64,000 bases of DNA from Roseivivax sp. THAF197b (GCF_009363255.1 NZ_CP045318.1:1725501-1789500), one strand, 5' to 3'. Counted from the first letter of the stretch, positions 42,091 through 51,877 are shown. Program-made: numbers and translations. The notes: generated by a model not told the origin, from the letters alone.

Positions 42091-43326
42091 CTATTCAGCA
42101 CTGAGTTCGGTCATCTTCTGGCCAAGGCGGCGCTGCATCAGATCATCGCCGGGCGTGGTCTCCATCAGTCGCTGAAGCGCCGCGATGGCCCAGCCCCGCC
42201 GGTCGATGCGTGTGCTGGCGGTCATCAGGTGATCGACCGCTTCGTCGATGTCGAACGGGCTGGGTTCATAGCCACGGCCCGCCAGAAGATGCCTGATGGC
42301 ATGCAGAGCGACTTCGGCGGAGAAGGCCGGTTCCTTGATGGCGAAGTCGCGGGCGGCCCGGATGAGCGTCGCCGGGGCCGCCTCGTGATCGGCCGCGCAG
42401 TCGAGGGCGATGTCGAAATACGTCGCGGTCTTGGCCGCGGCGAACCATTTGCCCTTGCGACCGTGGAGCGTGATGAGGTCTTCCAGTAATGCACGGGCAT
42501 CCCGGTCAGGGTAGCGTTTGACCAGATCGCGCCACATCGCCAACCATGTGTTCCCGTTGGCAGCGGGCAGACCGAAACGGCGATAGGCCTCGTCCGCCTT
42601 GCCCTGGCGCATAAGGATCGCCTCGCAAAAGCGGCAGATGTCGTGATGGCCCCATGTCTGGCGGTCCGCCTGCAGCAGCGCCTCGGCATAGGCGAGCGCG
42701 TCATCCTCGCGGCCCTGTCGAAGCAAGGCTTCTGCCCCGAACTTGTCATCGAACCACAGCCGGGTCTTCTTGACCGCGAGGAGCGCTAGCAGTTCGTCAT
42801 ACCGTCCGGCCTCGAGCAGGCAGGACAGCGTGAGCGTCGCGGTGCCGACATGAGAATACCGCTCCCAATCCGACCATGCCCGATGGATCAGGGCGAGATC
42901 CCTGTCGGCATGAAAGGTCATGAGCGCGGGATACACGGCGATCTCGCCAAACCGCTCCGAGATTGGGGCGAGGTAGTCGACGCCATCGTCTTCGATTGCC
43001 GTGCGCAGCTGTTCCAGCCATTTTGCGCGGGTCTTTTCATCGGCAGGTGCGGCGATCAGGATCGGCACAAGGTCGTCAAGTGTGCGGCGCAAGGCGTTGC
43101 CAAGTGCGCCCGACGACGTATCGATATGCTCAAACGCGGGCCAGATCCGCGCGGCCAATGCGACCACGCCGTCCGCCGCCGTGACAGGATCCGCGCGATT
43201 GACGGCCCGGATTTCCGCGCTGGCCGATTTCAACCGCTCGATTGCCTTGGCGGAGCCGCGCCATCCGAACGCGCTTGCGCGTATGCCGGGTTTGAAAGCC
43301 CATTTGTGGACAGGTTTGCGTGCCAT
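42091..43326 (-). CDS. Large helical protein of unknown function downstream of a ParDE-like pair
   Basis: The protein has 411 residues starting MARKPVHKWAFKPGIRA. It is mostly alpha-helical with repeat-like segments (YDELLALLAVKKTRLWFDDK, EALLRQGREDDALAYAEALL, GKADEAYRRFGLP), suggesting TPR-like helical repeats between about 130 and 330. No catalytic motif is seen. The start is 4 bp after the toxin stop, so it is the third gene of the toxin-antitoxin operon. Its role is unknown. Confidence 0.75.
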   Translation of the reverse strand: MARKPVHKWAFKPGIRASAFGWRGSAKAIERLKSASAEIRAVNRADPVTAADGVVALAARIWPAFEHIDTSSGALGNALRRTLDDLVPILIAAPADEKTRAKWLEQLRTAIEDDGVDYLAPISERFGEIAVYPALMTFHADRDLALIHRAWSDWERYSHVGTATLTLSCLLEAGRYDELLALLAVKKTRLWFDDKFGAEALLRQGREDDALAYAEALLQADRQTWGHHDICRFCEAILMRQGKADEAYRRFGLPAANGNTWLAMWRDLVKRYPDRDARALLEDLITLHGRKGKWFAAAKTATYFDIALDCAADHEAAPATLIRAARDFAIKEPAFSAEVALHAIRHLLAGRGYEPSPFDIDEAVDHLMTASTRIDRRGWAIAALQRLMETTPGDDLMQRRLGQKMTELSAE

Positions 43327-43330
43327 CCTG

Positions 43331-43648
43331 CTAGCGCCCACGCGACTTGCTGCGCGTGATCCAGTCGGCCCCGGCATAGGTCACGGCGTGGATATGCACC
43401 TCGCGGGCATCATCGTCGACGGTGAAGGCGATAACGGCCTTGCGGCCTGCTGGAATGGCGCGCAGGCCGGGGGCGATCTCGTCCCGGCGGCTGCCCTTGT
43501 GTGGCAGGTCCGCGAGGCTGGCGATGGTGGCCTCGATCTCGTCCAGTCGGCGCGCGGCGGATTGCGGGCCGGCATAGTCGATCAGCCAGCGCGTGATCGC
43601 GTCCAGATCATCCGCGACCGCAGGATGGAACCGGATGTGATAGCTCAC
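43331..43648 (-). CDS. ParE/RelE-superfamily toxin
   Basis: The protein has 105 residues with the ParE pattern: YHIRFHPAVADDLDAITRWL, LPHKGSRRDEIAPGLRAIP, and HIHAVTYAGADW. It overlaps the antitoxin by 4 bp. ParE toxins poison gyrase and RelE toxins cut mRNA; ParE is more likely given the antitoxin type. Confidence 0.85.
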   Translation of the reverse strand: MSYHIRFHPAVADDLDAITRWLIDYAGPQSAARRLDEIEATIASLADLPHKGSRRDEIAPGLRAIPAGRKAVIAFTVDDDAREVHIHAVTYAGADWITRSKSRGR

Positions 43649-43914
43649 GCCCCGCGCGCAGCCTGCAGCCGGGCCCGCGCGGCGGCAAAGGCGTCCTCGG
43701 CCGCGACATAATCGGCGCGCGGCGTGTCGAGCCGCGCCCGGATCTCCTCGGCCATAGCGCCAAGGGCCAGCTCGCGCTCTTCTTCGTCACGCATCATCTG
43801 CTCCAGCGCCGCCGCCACAGCCGCGCTTTGCGAGGCGAAGACGCCTTGGCCCACCTTGTCGGTCAGGAACCGATGGTGGCGGTCGGTGAAGCTGAGGGTT
43901 GTCTTGACAGTCAT
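43645..43914 (-). CDS. ParD-like antitoxin
   Basis: The protein has 89 residues: MTVKTTLSFTDRHHRFLTDK, FASQSAAVAAALEQMMRDEEE, a ribbon-helix-helix plus helical toxin-binding tail. The start at 43914 is preferred to 43926. A perfect inverted repeat in the promoter (43929-43943) fits autorepression. Confidence 0.85.
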   Translation of the reverse strand: MTVKTTLSFTDRHHRFLTDKVGQGVFASQSAAVAAALEQMMRDEEERELALGAMAEEIRARLDTPRADYVAAEDAFAAARARLQAARGA

Positions 43915-43928
43915 GCTGGACTCCACGG

Positions 43929-43943
43929 TATGACTTAGTCATA
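43929..43943. promoter_or_regulatory. Operator of the ParDE-like operon
   Basis: TATGAC-TTA-GTCATA is a perfect inverted repeat 15 bp upstream of the antitoxin start, where ParD-type antitoxins bind. Confidence 0.6.
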
Positions 43944-44127
43944 TAGGCGGAGGCTTGAAGATTCGCAATCTCTTCGGGCAGGGGCGGAGAGCGGTCATTA
44001 GCTGCAAGCGCGAGATTTTCATTCGCACCCCCACAAAGCAGACTTTACTCTCACCGGACGCATTGAACCAAATCAACTCAAACGCTTACTCTGGGTTGAA
44101 CAGAGTCCTAAGCCCAATGAGGTCACT

Positions 44128-47100
44128 ATGCCGGTTGATGAAACTGCAATACGCCAATGGGCCGACCGTCACGAATGTCGTAACCACCTACCGATACTTG
44201 TTCGTCGACTGATTAGGGAGACCACGGAATCCCTTGTCTCAATGCGCTTTCCCGGAAACGAGGCGGTCGATTTGCCTGGGCTTGACGGTCAAGTGGAATG
44301 TGAAGCCGGAACAGTCTGGGTGCCGGAAGGCCGAAGCGTATGGGAAATGGGTTGCAATGTAGACCCTCGAAGTAAAGCCGAGGGTGATTATCGAAAGAGA
44401 ACTGAAGAAACGCCGCAAGACCAGCGCGAGAATAGTGCATTCGTCTTCGTGACGCCGAGGAGGTGGAACGGAAAAGAAGACTGGCTTGAAGAGCGACGTG
44501 GTGAAGGCGCTTGGGCGACCGTTGAGGCATTCGACGCCATAGACCTTGAAACTTGGCTGGAAGAAGCGCCTGCCACGGCCCGCTGGTTGGGTGAAAAGCT
44601 GGGTGTCGCCTGGCCTGGGCTGAAGACACCTCACGAATGGTGGAATAGCTGGGCGACAGCTTCGGTGCCGCCATTGTCCATCAAACTCGTTTCTTCTAGA
44701 AGGCACAACGAGCAGAGCGTGTTGTTGCGGAAGCTGCGCGACCGAGAGCAAATAGTCCCGGTTCAAGCTGACGATAGAGGGGAGGCCGTCGCATTTGTCG
44801 TTGCGACAATGATCGAGGCCAATGCCCTCGATCTTCTTGATACGACAGTTATTGCCACATCTCGCGATGTCAGAATTCCTACCAGCGCAAACCACCTTAT
44901 TGTCGTCGCGGATGTCGAAGATGGGGAGGAGCTGGACTTCGGTGATCGACGGAATTTGACTATTGTCCGCGCCTATCCGAAGGGTCGCCTAGACGTCCAG
45001 GAGGCGCTGCTGCTTTCCCACGTACCCTCAGAAACCTTTCGCAGTGAACTTGAGAGCATGGGGCTGTCGCGCGATGACGCGGATATCCTCGCTATCAAGG
45101 TCGGCCATTCTGTTCCCGTATTGCGGCGTCAGCTCTCAGGCGATCCCGAAGTTCGGCGTCCAAGTTGGGTCAGAGATCGTGCAGCAGCCAAAAGTGTTCT
45201 CCCGTTTGCATTGGCAGGCTCGTGGGTCGAGCGCGAGAACCTGGATGACAGCACAATTCTGCAGCTATTAGGTGATTTTCGGGATGGTGAAGTAGCACCA
45301 GTTCGAGACGAACTGCTCGCTCTGAACGACGCACCAATTGCGCGCTATGGGCATGTGAATGTCGTTGTATCTCAAATCGACGCGCTTTTTGCCGTAGGTC
45401 CTTACATAGATCGAGACGATCTGGACCGATTCTTTCAACTCTTACCGGAGTTGCTGGGCGATAGAGACCCCGCCTTAGACCTACCTCAAGATCAGTGGCA
45501 CATGGCCAATGTTTTGGGGCATGCACGAAGTTTTTCGGGTGCCCTGCTTTCCGGTCTCGGCGACGCTTTGTGCATTCTATCCGTTCATGGTGCAGAAATC
45601 TGCGGTGACAGGCTGGGAGTTGACCTTTCATACCGTGCGGCGCAAGTCGTTCGGTCCCTGATACAAGGTGCTGACCAAGAACGTTGGCTTTCTATTCGGG
45701 GGCACCTACGAACATTGGCGGAGGCATCTCCGTCTGCGTTCCTTGATTGCCTTGAAGCTGAACTTAGAGAGCCAGAACCTGCCATACGCGCCATCATGGG
45801 AACCACTGAAGGCTTGGTGAGTGGTGAGTGCTTGCGGACCAATTTGCTTTGGGCGCTTGAACTTTTGGCTTGGCACCCTGTCCACTTTTCTCGTGTAGCA
45901 GAGCTTGTTTTTGGCCTTCGCCGTCTGGAGGTGGAAGACAACTGGTCAAACTCGCCGAAATCAACCGCCCGTTCTCTGTTCAGGGCTTGGCTGCCTGCCA
46001 CCGCTCTCAGTGCTGCGGAAAGGATGGCTGTCTTACGGCGCTTGTCCGCGCAGTTTCGACATGCTGTGCTGGACGTCTGCATCTCTCTTCTTCCAGGAGG
46101 TGGCCCAAATTTCGCTTCACGCACCGCGAGGCCGCAATGGCGAGCGCTGGATGCAGAAGTGCCGTCACCGACAGATGCGGATGTCCGCGCAGCGGCGGTC
46201 GAAGCCAGCCGCCTAATGCTCGACTTGGCTCCATTTGAAAAGTTGGAGCTTGAACAGCTGTTAGAAGTTGCGACACGTATTCATCCTGATGATCTGTCTC
46301 GCGTGGTCATAGAAGTCGAGAACTGGTCAGCCACAGCAACCGATGAGGACAAAGCTGATCTTCGGCACAACCTTCGTCGGCGCGATGTTCTTCGTGCTTA
46401 TCAGGAAGGTGAAGAGGACGATCAGTTGGCAGCCGCGCTTCGGCGCATGGAAGAGGCTTTGTCCCCTCAGTCTCCTACTGCTCGCCACCGTTGGCTGTTT
46501 GAAAATTCCCACATCGAGTGGCGTGCGCTGGTGGAAGACGAAGGAAATGGGCGCTTGTCATGGCAGGAGCGAAACGCACTTGTCGAAGAGCGCCGCCGCA
46601 ACGCACTCGATGAAATCAGGGAGCAATTGGGAGATCAAGCGGTTCTTCCGTTTGCGCTTAGCGTGAAGCAACCCGAACTAGTGGCTCAAGTCTTGGTCCC
46701 GCAAGATGCGGCAGTGGAAACTGCGACCCACTGGGTCTCGGCTGCGCTGCGCACCGATGCAAATGATCAATCCGATGCTTTTCTGCGGCAACTGCTATGG
46801 AGTGCAGGATGGATCGACCTTGCCGCAGTTGTGGCTGGCCTAGAGGCCCAAGGGGTTCTGAACAGTGAAGTGGAGCGTCTGAGATTTGCCGAACACCTTC
46901 CTGGTCGTTCAATTGGCTGGCAGGTGGCAGAAAGTTTGGGCGAAGAAGTGGCTTCTGCATTTTGGAATTCGGCATCAATTCATATTTGGGATGACACGCC
47001 ACCCGACGAAGTGGAGTACGCCGTTACAAAGCTTCTTGAATATCAGCGACCGAGATCAGCGTTCTCAGCCGTTTCTTTGTGGAGGAACAAGCTGCCAGCC

Positions 47101-47919
47101 AACCGTTGGCTGGATATCCTACAAGCTGTTGCTCGCGGCGAGGAAGTGGATGGGCCTTTTCCAAGTTCGTACAGCCTAGATGAGGTGTTTCAGCTCCTTG
47201 ATGAAGACGAAGCGATCTCCGACGACCAAATCGCCAATCTAGAACTGCCCTTCGTCAAGCTCCTGTGCTCATACGGTCATCGAGATTACGAGCGAACGCT
47301 GGCTTTGCACCGGCAGCTTTCTCGGGATCCAAATCTCTTTGTTGAGTTGCTCTGCTGGCAATATCATCGGCGCGATGGCGCGGACGAACCCGAGCGAGAA
47401 AAGCTATCGGCGGAGAGGCGCAAGTTCCTTGCCGAGCTAGCCTATCACTCTCTGGAGGGTTGGAAAAGAGTTCCCGGATGCGATGAGAACGGCGTAGTGT
47501 CTCCGGATGAATTCACCACATGGGCAGATAGCGCCCTTCGACTTGCGGCGGAAGCTGACCGCAAGGAAGTAGCTGAAATCCATTTTGGGGCTTTGCTGGC
47601 ACGAATGGCGAGGAGACGGCCATGGGATGACTGGTTGCCTGACGTCATCTTGGATTTTTTAGATCGCTCTGAACACGCTGGACTAAGGGAACGGTTTGGT
47701 ATGGGGGTCAGAAATGCACGAGGTGTAACCACGCGCAGCCCCTATGATGGCGGAGAGCAAGAGCGCAGACTTGCAGAGCGTTATCGAGACTTGGCAGCTA
47801 GATATGGTAATTCCCACCCCCGGTTGTCGGAAAGCCTTATATCCATTGCAGAAGGGTATGAATGGGATGCCCGTCGAGAAGACGAGCAGGCGGCAGTGGG
47901 CGAACGCTGGCATCCTTGA
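44128..47919 (+). CDS. Large candidate defence protein: nuclease-like N-terminus, degenerate NTPase-like middle, helical C-terminus
   Basis: The protein has 1263 residues. Residues 25-150 contain LPGLDG (about 49-54), SVWEMG (70-75), DPRSKAEGDYRKR (79-91) and AFVFVTPRRW (104-113). This pattern of Asp, Glu and Lys resembles PD-(D/E)xK nuclease domains attached to STAND-like proteins. Residues 180-350 look like an NTPase domain, but no GxxGxGKS Walker A is visible. The remaining 900 residues are helical and acidic, likely repeat-like. Codon use and base composition are visibly lower in GC than the neighbours, which suggests separate acquisition. GAGG precedes the ATG. An anti-phage role is inferred from architecture and from its place beside toxin-antitoxin and HNH genes; I know no characterised homologue. 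Confidence 0.75.
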   Translation: MPVDETAIRQWADRHECRNHLPILVRRLIRETTESLVSMRFPGNEAVDLPGLDGQVECEAGTVWVPEGRSVWEMGCNVDPRSKAEGDYRKRTEETPQDQRENSAFVFVTPRRWNGKEDWLEERRGEGAWATVEAFDAIDLETWLEEAPATARWLGEKLGVAWPGLKTPHEWWNSWATASVPPLSIKLVSSRRHNEQSVLLRKLRDREQIVPVQADDRGEAVAFVVATMIEANALDLLDTTVIATSRDVRIPTSANHLIVVADVEDGEELDFGDRRNLTIVRAYPKGRLDVQEALLLSHVPSETFRSELESMGLSRDDADILAIKVGHSVPVLRRQLSGDPEVRRPSWVRDRAAAKSVLPFALAGSWVERENLDDSTILQLLGDFRDGEVAPVRDELLALNDAPIARYGHVNVVVSQIDALFAVGPYIDRDDLDRFFQLLPELLGDRDPALDLPQDQWHMANVLGHARSFSGALLSGLGDALCILSVHGAEICGDRLGVDLSYRAAQVVRSLIQGADQERWLSIRGHLRTLAEASPSAFLDCLEAELREPEPAIRAIMGTTEGLVSGECLRTNLLWALELLAWHPVHFSRVAELVFGLRRLEVEDNWSNSPKSTARSLFRAWLPATALSAAERMAVLRRLSAQFRHAVLDVCISLLPGGGPNFASRTARPQWRALDAEVPSPTDADVRAAAVEASRLMLDLAPFEKLELEQLLEVATRIHPDDLSRVVIEVENWSATATDEDKADLRHNLRRRDVLRAYQEGEEDDQLAAALRRMEEALSPQSPTARHRWLFENSHIEWRALVEDEGNGRLSWQERNALVEERRRNALDEIREQLGDQAVLPFALSVKQPELVAQVLVPQDAAVETATHWVSAALRTDANDQSDAFLRQLLWSAGWIDLAAVVAGLEAQGVLNSEVERLRFAEHLPGRSIGWQVAESLGEEVASAFWNSASIHIWDDTPPDEVEYAVTKLLEYQRPRSAFSAVSLWRNKLPANRWLDILQAVARGEEVDGPFPSSYSLDEVFQLLDEDEAISDDQIANLELPFVKLLCSYGHRDYERTLALHRQLSRDPNLFVELLCWQYHRRDGADEPEREKLSAERRKFLAELAYHSLEGWKRVPGCDENGVVSPDEFTTWADSALRLAAEADRKEVAEIHFGALLARMARRRPWDDWLPDVILDFLDRSEHAGLRERFGMGVRNARGVTTRSPYDGGEQERRLAERYRDLAARYGNSHPRLSESLISIAEGYEWDARREDEQAAVGERWHP

Positions 47920-48050
47920 TACGGAGCAATCCGATGACAGCTTTACGAGAGTAGCGCTGCAGCATTTGGAAGCTAGGGCGAAGGTCAGGTTTCGGCCGGC
48001 CCGGCATTTGAGCTGGCCTGACAAATACACCAAGATGCATGGTGCGCCCT

Positions 48051-49046
48051 TCACGTATAGTCGTCGATGCTGTCCTCCAAACTCTCGCCGGTCAGCTCGC
48101 AGAAGGTCTTCAGCGCTCCCTGAAGCGTGAAATACTGATGCTCGCTGCGGTGAACGAACAGCTCACCACGGATCGTAATCATGGCGACAGCCCAGTCCTT
48201 GATCGCGTCAGCTTCCGCAGCACGGGTAAGAACTACCAGCCCGTCTTCGACGAGGGCGCACTGAACGACCAAGCTCTGGTAGATATCGTTCCGGGCGAAG
48301 ACCCCGCCGAACCGGAGGTTCTGAGCGTATCGCTCCAAACCATCTTCCGAGACCGCCTCTGGGCATCCGGGAAACTCGGTCGGGACCTTCCACTTCACTT
48401 GGATCGCCGATGGTGTCAGGCTTTCATACTCTTCCGGCTCCGGCTCGAAGTCCGCTCGCTCACGGGTGCCGTACAGCCACTCGCCGATTGCGCCTCCGCT
48501 TGGGACCGATCCGCTCTTCGCCCACGCCTCGAAACGAGACTTGGTTTTGGCACCTTCTTCCTTGGTCACAGTCCGCATCCATGAGATATCGGGAAAGGAC
48601 GTTTCGTTAATGGGTCTGGACGGATCTTCGAGAAACGCTTCTATCGAACCATAGGCCAGCTCAATGCGGCGTGCGGTGATTTCGTTCAGGAGTGCGTTTT
48701 CAAGCCTAGTGAGCCAGCGTAGGTTCTCGGGCCTGTTATTCGCCCTGTTGGTGTCGATGTGATCGACAACATGATGATCAGAGGGTGGCGGACCGTTGAA
48801 GGCGCTGCAAACAATGCGGTGGATCGGCACACCGGCCAGAAGGTGATAGCCGGTCGTGAGGTTTTGGCGTCCGAAGGTCCATGTTTTGTCAAGCGGACGG
48901 GGGCGTTTCCGGAATTCGTTCAGTCGATAGACTGCGCCGTTGTCACGGACGCAGTATCGCTCGCCGCGATATTCGACCTCGACTTCCGTTTCGTAGATCT
49001 CCAGCAGGTGGTCATGCTCGCCCATAGGCGTTTTCGAGGATGGCAT
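48051..49046 (-). CDS. HNH homing-type endonuclease
   Basis: The protein has 331 residues. The N-terminal part has a NUMOD-like segment (YRGERYCVRDNGAVYRL) and the HNH core: HRIVCSAFNGPPPSDHHVVDH, then IDTNRANNRPENLRWLTRLEN. The C-terminal 200 residues are of unknown fold. It is convergent to the large candidate defence gene, with 131 bp between the stops. It could be a free-standing homing nuclease or a defence effector. Confidence 0.82.
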   Translation of the reverse strand: MPSSKTPMGEHDHLLEIYETEVEVEYRGERYCVRDNGAVYRLNEFRKRPRPLDKTWTFGRQNLTTGYHLLAGVPIHRIVCSAFNGPPPSDHHVVDHIDTNRANNRPENLRWLTRLENALLNEITARRIELAYGSIEAFLEDPSRPINETSFPDISWMRTVTKEEGAKTKSRFEAWAKSGSVPSGGAIGEWLYGTRERADFEPEPEEYESLTPSAIQVKWKVPTEFPGCPEAVSEDGLERYAQNLRFGGVFARNDIYQSLVVQCALVEDGLVVLTRAAEADAIKDWAVAMITIRGELFVHRSEHQYFTLQGALKTFCELTGESLEDSIDDYT

Positions 49047-49365
49047 CTTGCTCTCCAGTGCAAGGGTGTCTCGGCCTTCCCCGGAATGGTCCGGTGCCGG
49101 GTTCTTATCGGCAGACGTGAAGCGAGGCGTCCGGCGCTGCCTTATGCTCTGGACGCACCGACAGATTGTCGAATGTGTTAGGTTGGAGTCAAGAAGTACC
49201 AGGGACAGTGCACACTCGCCCTACGCCCGCCAGTGCGTAGCAACTCTAATGTCGGCTTTGCGGGCTGCAACCGCAGCATCCAAGCAGGGCATTGAGAGTC
49301 CGGACTTGTCAGCTTCAAATGTGACTCCAAGCCGCTCGTTGCCAAACCACCGAGAGCAAAGCGCA
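49047..49365. other. Gene-free stretch
   Basis: About 320 bases with no supported gene. A segment at 49247-49277 resembles short dispersed intergenic sequences common in this family of bacteria, an impression only. Confidence 0.3.
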
Positions 49366-49390
49366 CCCCGCCCGGCGATCCCGGGCGGGG
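49366..49390 (-). terminator. Hairpin downstream of DUF736
   Basis: CCCCGCCCGG and CCGGGCGGGG form a perfect 10-bp GC stem with a 5-base loop, 11 bp after the DUF736 stop. The T-run beyond it is weak. Confidence 0.6.
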
Positions 49391-49400
49391 CGGTCTGCTG

Positions 49401-49739
49401 TCAGTCGCCGTTGCGGCGGGTGTTGGGGCGCGACCAGATGAGGCTGAAGGTCTCTTCGCCGCCTTCGACCACCGTGTCGTCGAAGAGGTTGGCGTAGATT
49501 GGCTGCGTGAAGCTCGGGTCGTCGAGCTTGAGGCTCAGGTAGTCGCGGCCCTCGGTCGAGCGCTGGGACCAGGCGGCGCCGATCTCGGCACGGCCGACAA
49601 AGACGCGGTGGGAGGGGGCGTTGTCGTTCGGGGTGCTGTCCTCGGGGACGATGCGGACGGCTTTCGCCTGAACGCTTAGGGTGACGATTTCGCCGACGTA
49701 TTCGCTGCCGGTCTTCTTGAAGGTTCCGATGGTGGCCAT
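49401..49739 (-). CDS. DUF736 protein
   Basis: The protein has 112 residues, MATIGTFKKTGSEYVGEIVTL, with VFVGRAEIGAAW and YLSLKLDDPSF. DUF736 proteins are conserved in ICEs and plasmids of alphaproteobacteria; function unknown. A GC-rich hairpin lies 24-48 bp before the start (49763-49787). Confidence 0.9.
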   Translation of the reverse strand: MATIGTFKKTGSEYVGEIVTLSVQAKAVRIVPEDSTPNDNAPSHRVFVGRAEIGAAWSQRSTEGRDYLSLKLDDPSFTQPIYANLFDDTVVEGGEETFSLIWSRPNTRRNGD

Positions 49740-50379
49740 GTCATATCTCCTTTTGGCTTGTCCGAGCCCGCGCCCTTCGCGGCCTCGATGGCGATCGTCA
49801 GGACCGGGGCGATCCGCCGACGCAGCCCCTGTGGCCCGAAGCGCCAGCGGAGGACGGCAAGGCCGGTCTTTCTTGCCGCGCGAGGAATGGCGTCCGCCAG
49901 GGGAAGAAAGTCCGGACGCGCTGTTGCGTTCAAGGCGGTCGAGGCGTCAGCCGATCCCGGTCAGATCAGCCGCTGAGAGGCCCGCAAGGGACGCGTGGCG
50001 TCATGCCATGGAAGAGGGGGTGACAGGCTACCTCTGGATCGCGCAAGACCCCGGCAGCGGACGTCGTGCAAAGACAGGTTTTAGCGTGCAGGCGGAAACG
50101 GTGCATGTCCCGAACGTGCTTCGGTACTCCGGGATTGCCCCCTCTCGCCGTGTCTGTGTTTGTCTGCCGTGTCGTTCGGTCTGCCGACGATCCAAGTGCA
50201 TACGCGACCGGGGCCATGCGCTACAATGTGGGTTTTGGCGATCTGGCTTTGCTCCGCTGGTCCTGCCGAGCCGCAACGCTGCGGTGACGGCGAGCATCGA
50301 GACCTTTTTCAGCAATCGGTTGCGGCGCACGCTGACGATGTGGCTGACGGCACGCACCGGCGCAAGCTTAACAGGGCGT
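49740..50379. other. Long leader/intergenic stretch
   Basis: 640 bases without a recognisable gene. It holds a hairpin at 49763-49787 with loop AAGGG near the DUF736 start, and a segment at 49835-49858 that recurs at 51999-52020 before the DUF2493 gene. Several short overlapping open frames have no support. Confidence 0.4.
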
Positions 50380-50832
50380 TCAGTGTTCGTCGAAAGACCT
50401 GTGCGGATGCGGGTCTGACATGGCGTTGACCTCGGACCAGCCCGATGACCGCGCCCAAGCTGTACAGCCGATAATGAGCGCGCCCAGCCAAGACAGGAGG
50501 GTGATGGTCGCAGCGCCCGCGCTGCCGAATTCGGCAAGACCCTTTGCCGCATGAAATCCGGCGATACCCGCGGGGACCGCGTAGATCAGACCGATGGCGA
50601 GTTTGAGCGGGGCCCAACGGATGCGGTCAAAGGCGAATTCTCCGAGAGCGGCGACGAAGCCGCCGATGAAGAGGCCCGCAATGATCGACAGGAAAACGCC
50701 TTGGCCCGTTTCATACAGATACATGCCGGACGTCAGCCCGATCGCGAAGGGCAGGGCGTAGACAGCCAGGTTGAACAGGATCCAGCAGAGGGCACCAAGG
50801 CCGAACAGCGTGAAGAGGGTGGAGAAAAACAT
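50380..50832 (-). CDS. Small integral membrane protein of unknown function
   Basis: The protein has 150 residues starting MFFSTLFTLFGLGALCWIL with four helices (about 5-35, 42-65, 75-98, 103-122) and a His-rich polar tail (DPHPHRSFDEH). The start at 50832 has AAAGGAG upstream. It lies between DUF736 and DUF2493; no family recognised. Confidence 0.75.
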   Translation of the reverse strand: MFFSTLFTLFGLGALCWILFNLAVYALPFAIGLTSGMYLYETGQGVFLSIIAGLFIGGFVAALGEFAFDRIRWAPLKLAIGLIYAVPAGIAGFHAAKGLAEFGSAGAATITLLSWLGALIIGCTAWARSSGWSEVNAMSDPHPHRSFDEH

Positions 50833-50906
50833 GAGGCACTCCTTTCGAGAACAAGGATCGCGCCGCCACCTCCTCCACTGGCACGGGCGGATCATAGCAG
50901 AAAACG

Positions 50907-50934
50907 GCGCGCCCCGGGAGAGTCCGGGGCGTGC
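50907..50934 (-). terminator. Rho-independent terminator after DUF2493
   Basis: An 11-bp stem (GCGCGCCCCGG with CCGGGGCGUGC, one G-U pair) and a 6-base loop, followed on the minus strand by TTTT, 17 bp after the DUF2493 stop. Confidence 0.7.
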
Positions 50935-50950
50935 GTCGGCGGAAATCCGG

Positions 50951-51877
50951 TCATGCCGGTGGGGCGGCTTTCGGCCGGAAGTCGAAGAGGGGAATGCCCA
51001 TCGCGCGGGCCTTGTCGGCGAGATTTTCTGTGATGCCGGAGCCCGGGAAGACAATGAGGCCGATGGGCAGGGTATCGAGCAACTGATCGTTGCGCTTGAA
51101 GGGCGCCGACTTTCCATGCCGCGTCCAGTCGGGCTTGAAGACGGTCTGCGTCACGCTGCGGTTGTCGGCCCAGCCAGCGGCGATGCGTTCGGCCCCGCGT
51201 GGCGCGCCGCCGTGCAGCAGGACCATATCGGCGTGTTTCGCGTGGACGCGGTCGAGGGCCGCCCAGATGGCCGTGTGATCGTTGCAGTCGAGCCCGCCGC
51301 TAAAGGCGATCTTCGTGCCCTGCGGCAGGAGCGGTTCCAGATCGGCGCGGCGTTTTGCGGCCAGGTGGTCCCGACTGTCGATCAATGAGGCGGTTAGTGT
51401 GCGGCGGTTCACATGGCTGCCGGCCCTTGGGTGCCAGGTCTGGCCGAGATGGGTCTCGAAGAGATCTGCCGCGAGATCGCGCATGGCCTCGTAGGCGTTG
51501 CGCCGTTCGAGCAGCGTGATGCCCTCCGCGATCAGGGTTTCCAGTTCGACCGAGCGGACTTCGGATCCGTCCTGTTCGCGCTGCGCGCGTTTTTGTGCCT
51601 GTTCGTTGCTGTCGAGATCCCGGCCAGTCCGCGTCGCCATACGGTGAAACAGGTTCGTAGTGGACCAGAGCAGGTCTTCAAGGTCGGGCTCTAGGCGCGT
51701 GTCGGACAGCGTCGAGACGAGCGCGTCGAAAATGTCGACGACGGCGGTGCGAATGGCGTCGGGTTCCGGCAAGGGGCGGGGATCGGGCTCGTCGGTGAAG
51801 GGGCGCCAGCCGTAGAGCTGCAGTTCCTCGAGCACAACGGCGGTGGAGGATCGGGTTTGAAGATGTGTGTCGGTCAT
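50951..51877 (-). CDS. DUF2493 protein (SLOG/YspA-like nucleotide-binding)
   Basis: The protein has 308 residues. The N-terminal half is helical. The C-terminal half is a Rossmann-like DUF2493 domain: AFSGGLDCNDHTAIWAALD, VLLHGGAPRGAERIAAGWA and LIVFPGSGITENLADKA. Such domains bind nucleotides or nucleotide-derived signals. Function in ICEs is unknown. Its leader folds into the shared RNA element (51888-51932). Confidence 0.88.
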   Translation of the reverse strand: MTDTHLQTRSSTAVVLEELQLYGWRPFTDEPDPRPLPEPDAIRTAVVDIFDALVSTLSDTRLEPDLEDLLWSTTNLFHRMATRTGRDLDSNEQAQKRAQREQDGSEVRSVELETLIAEGITLLERRNAYEAMRDLAADLFETHLGQTWHPRAGSHVNRRTLTASLIDSRDHLAAKRRADLEPLLPQGTKIAFSGGLDCNDHTAIWAALDRVHAKHADMVLLHGGAPRGAERIAAGWADNRSVTQTVFKPDWTRHGKSAPFKRNDQLLDTLPIGLIVFPGSGITENLADKARAMGIPLFDFRPKAAPPA

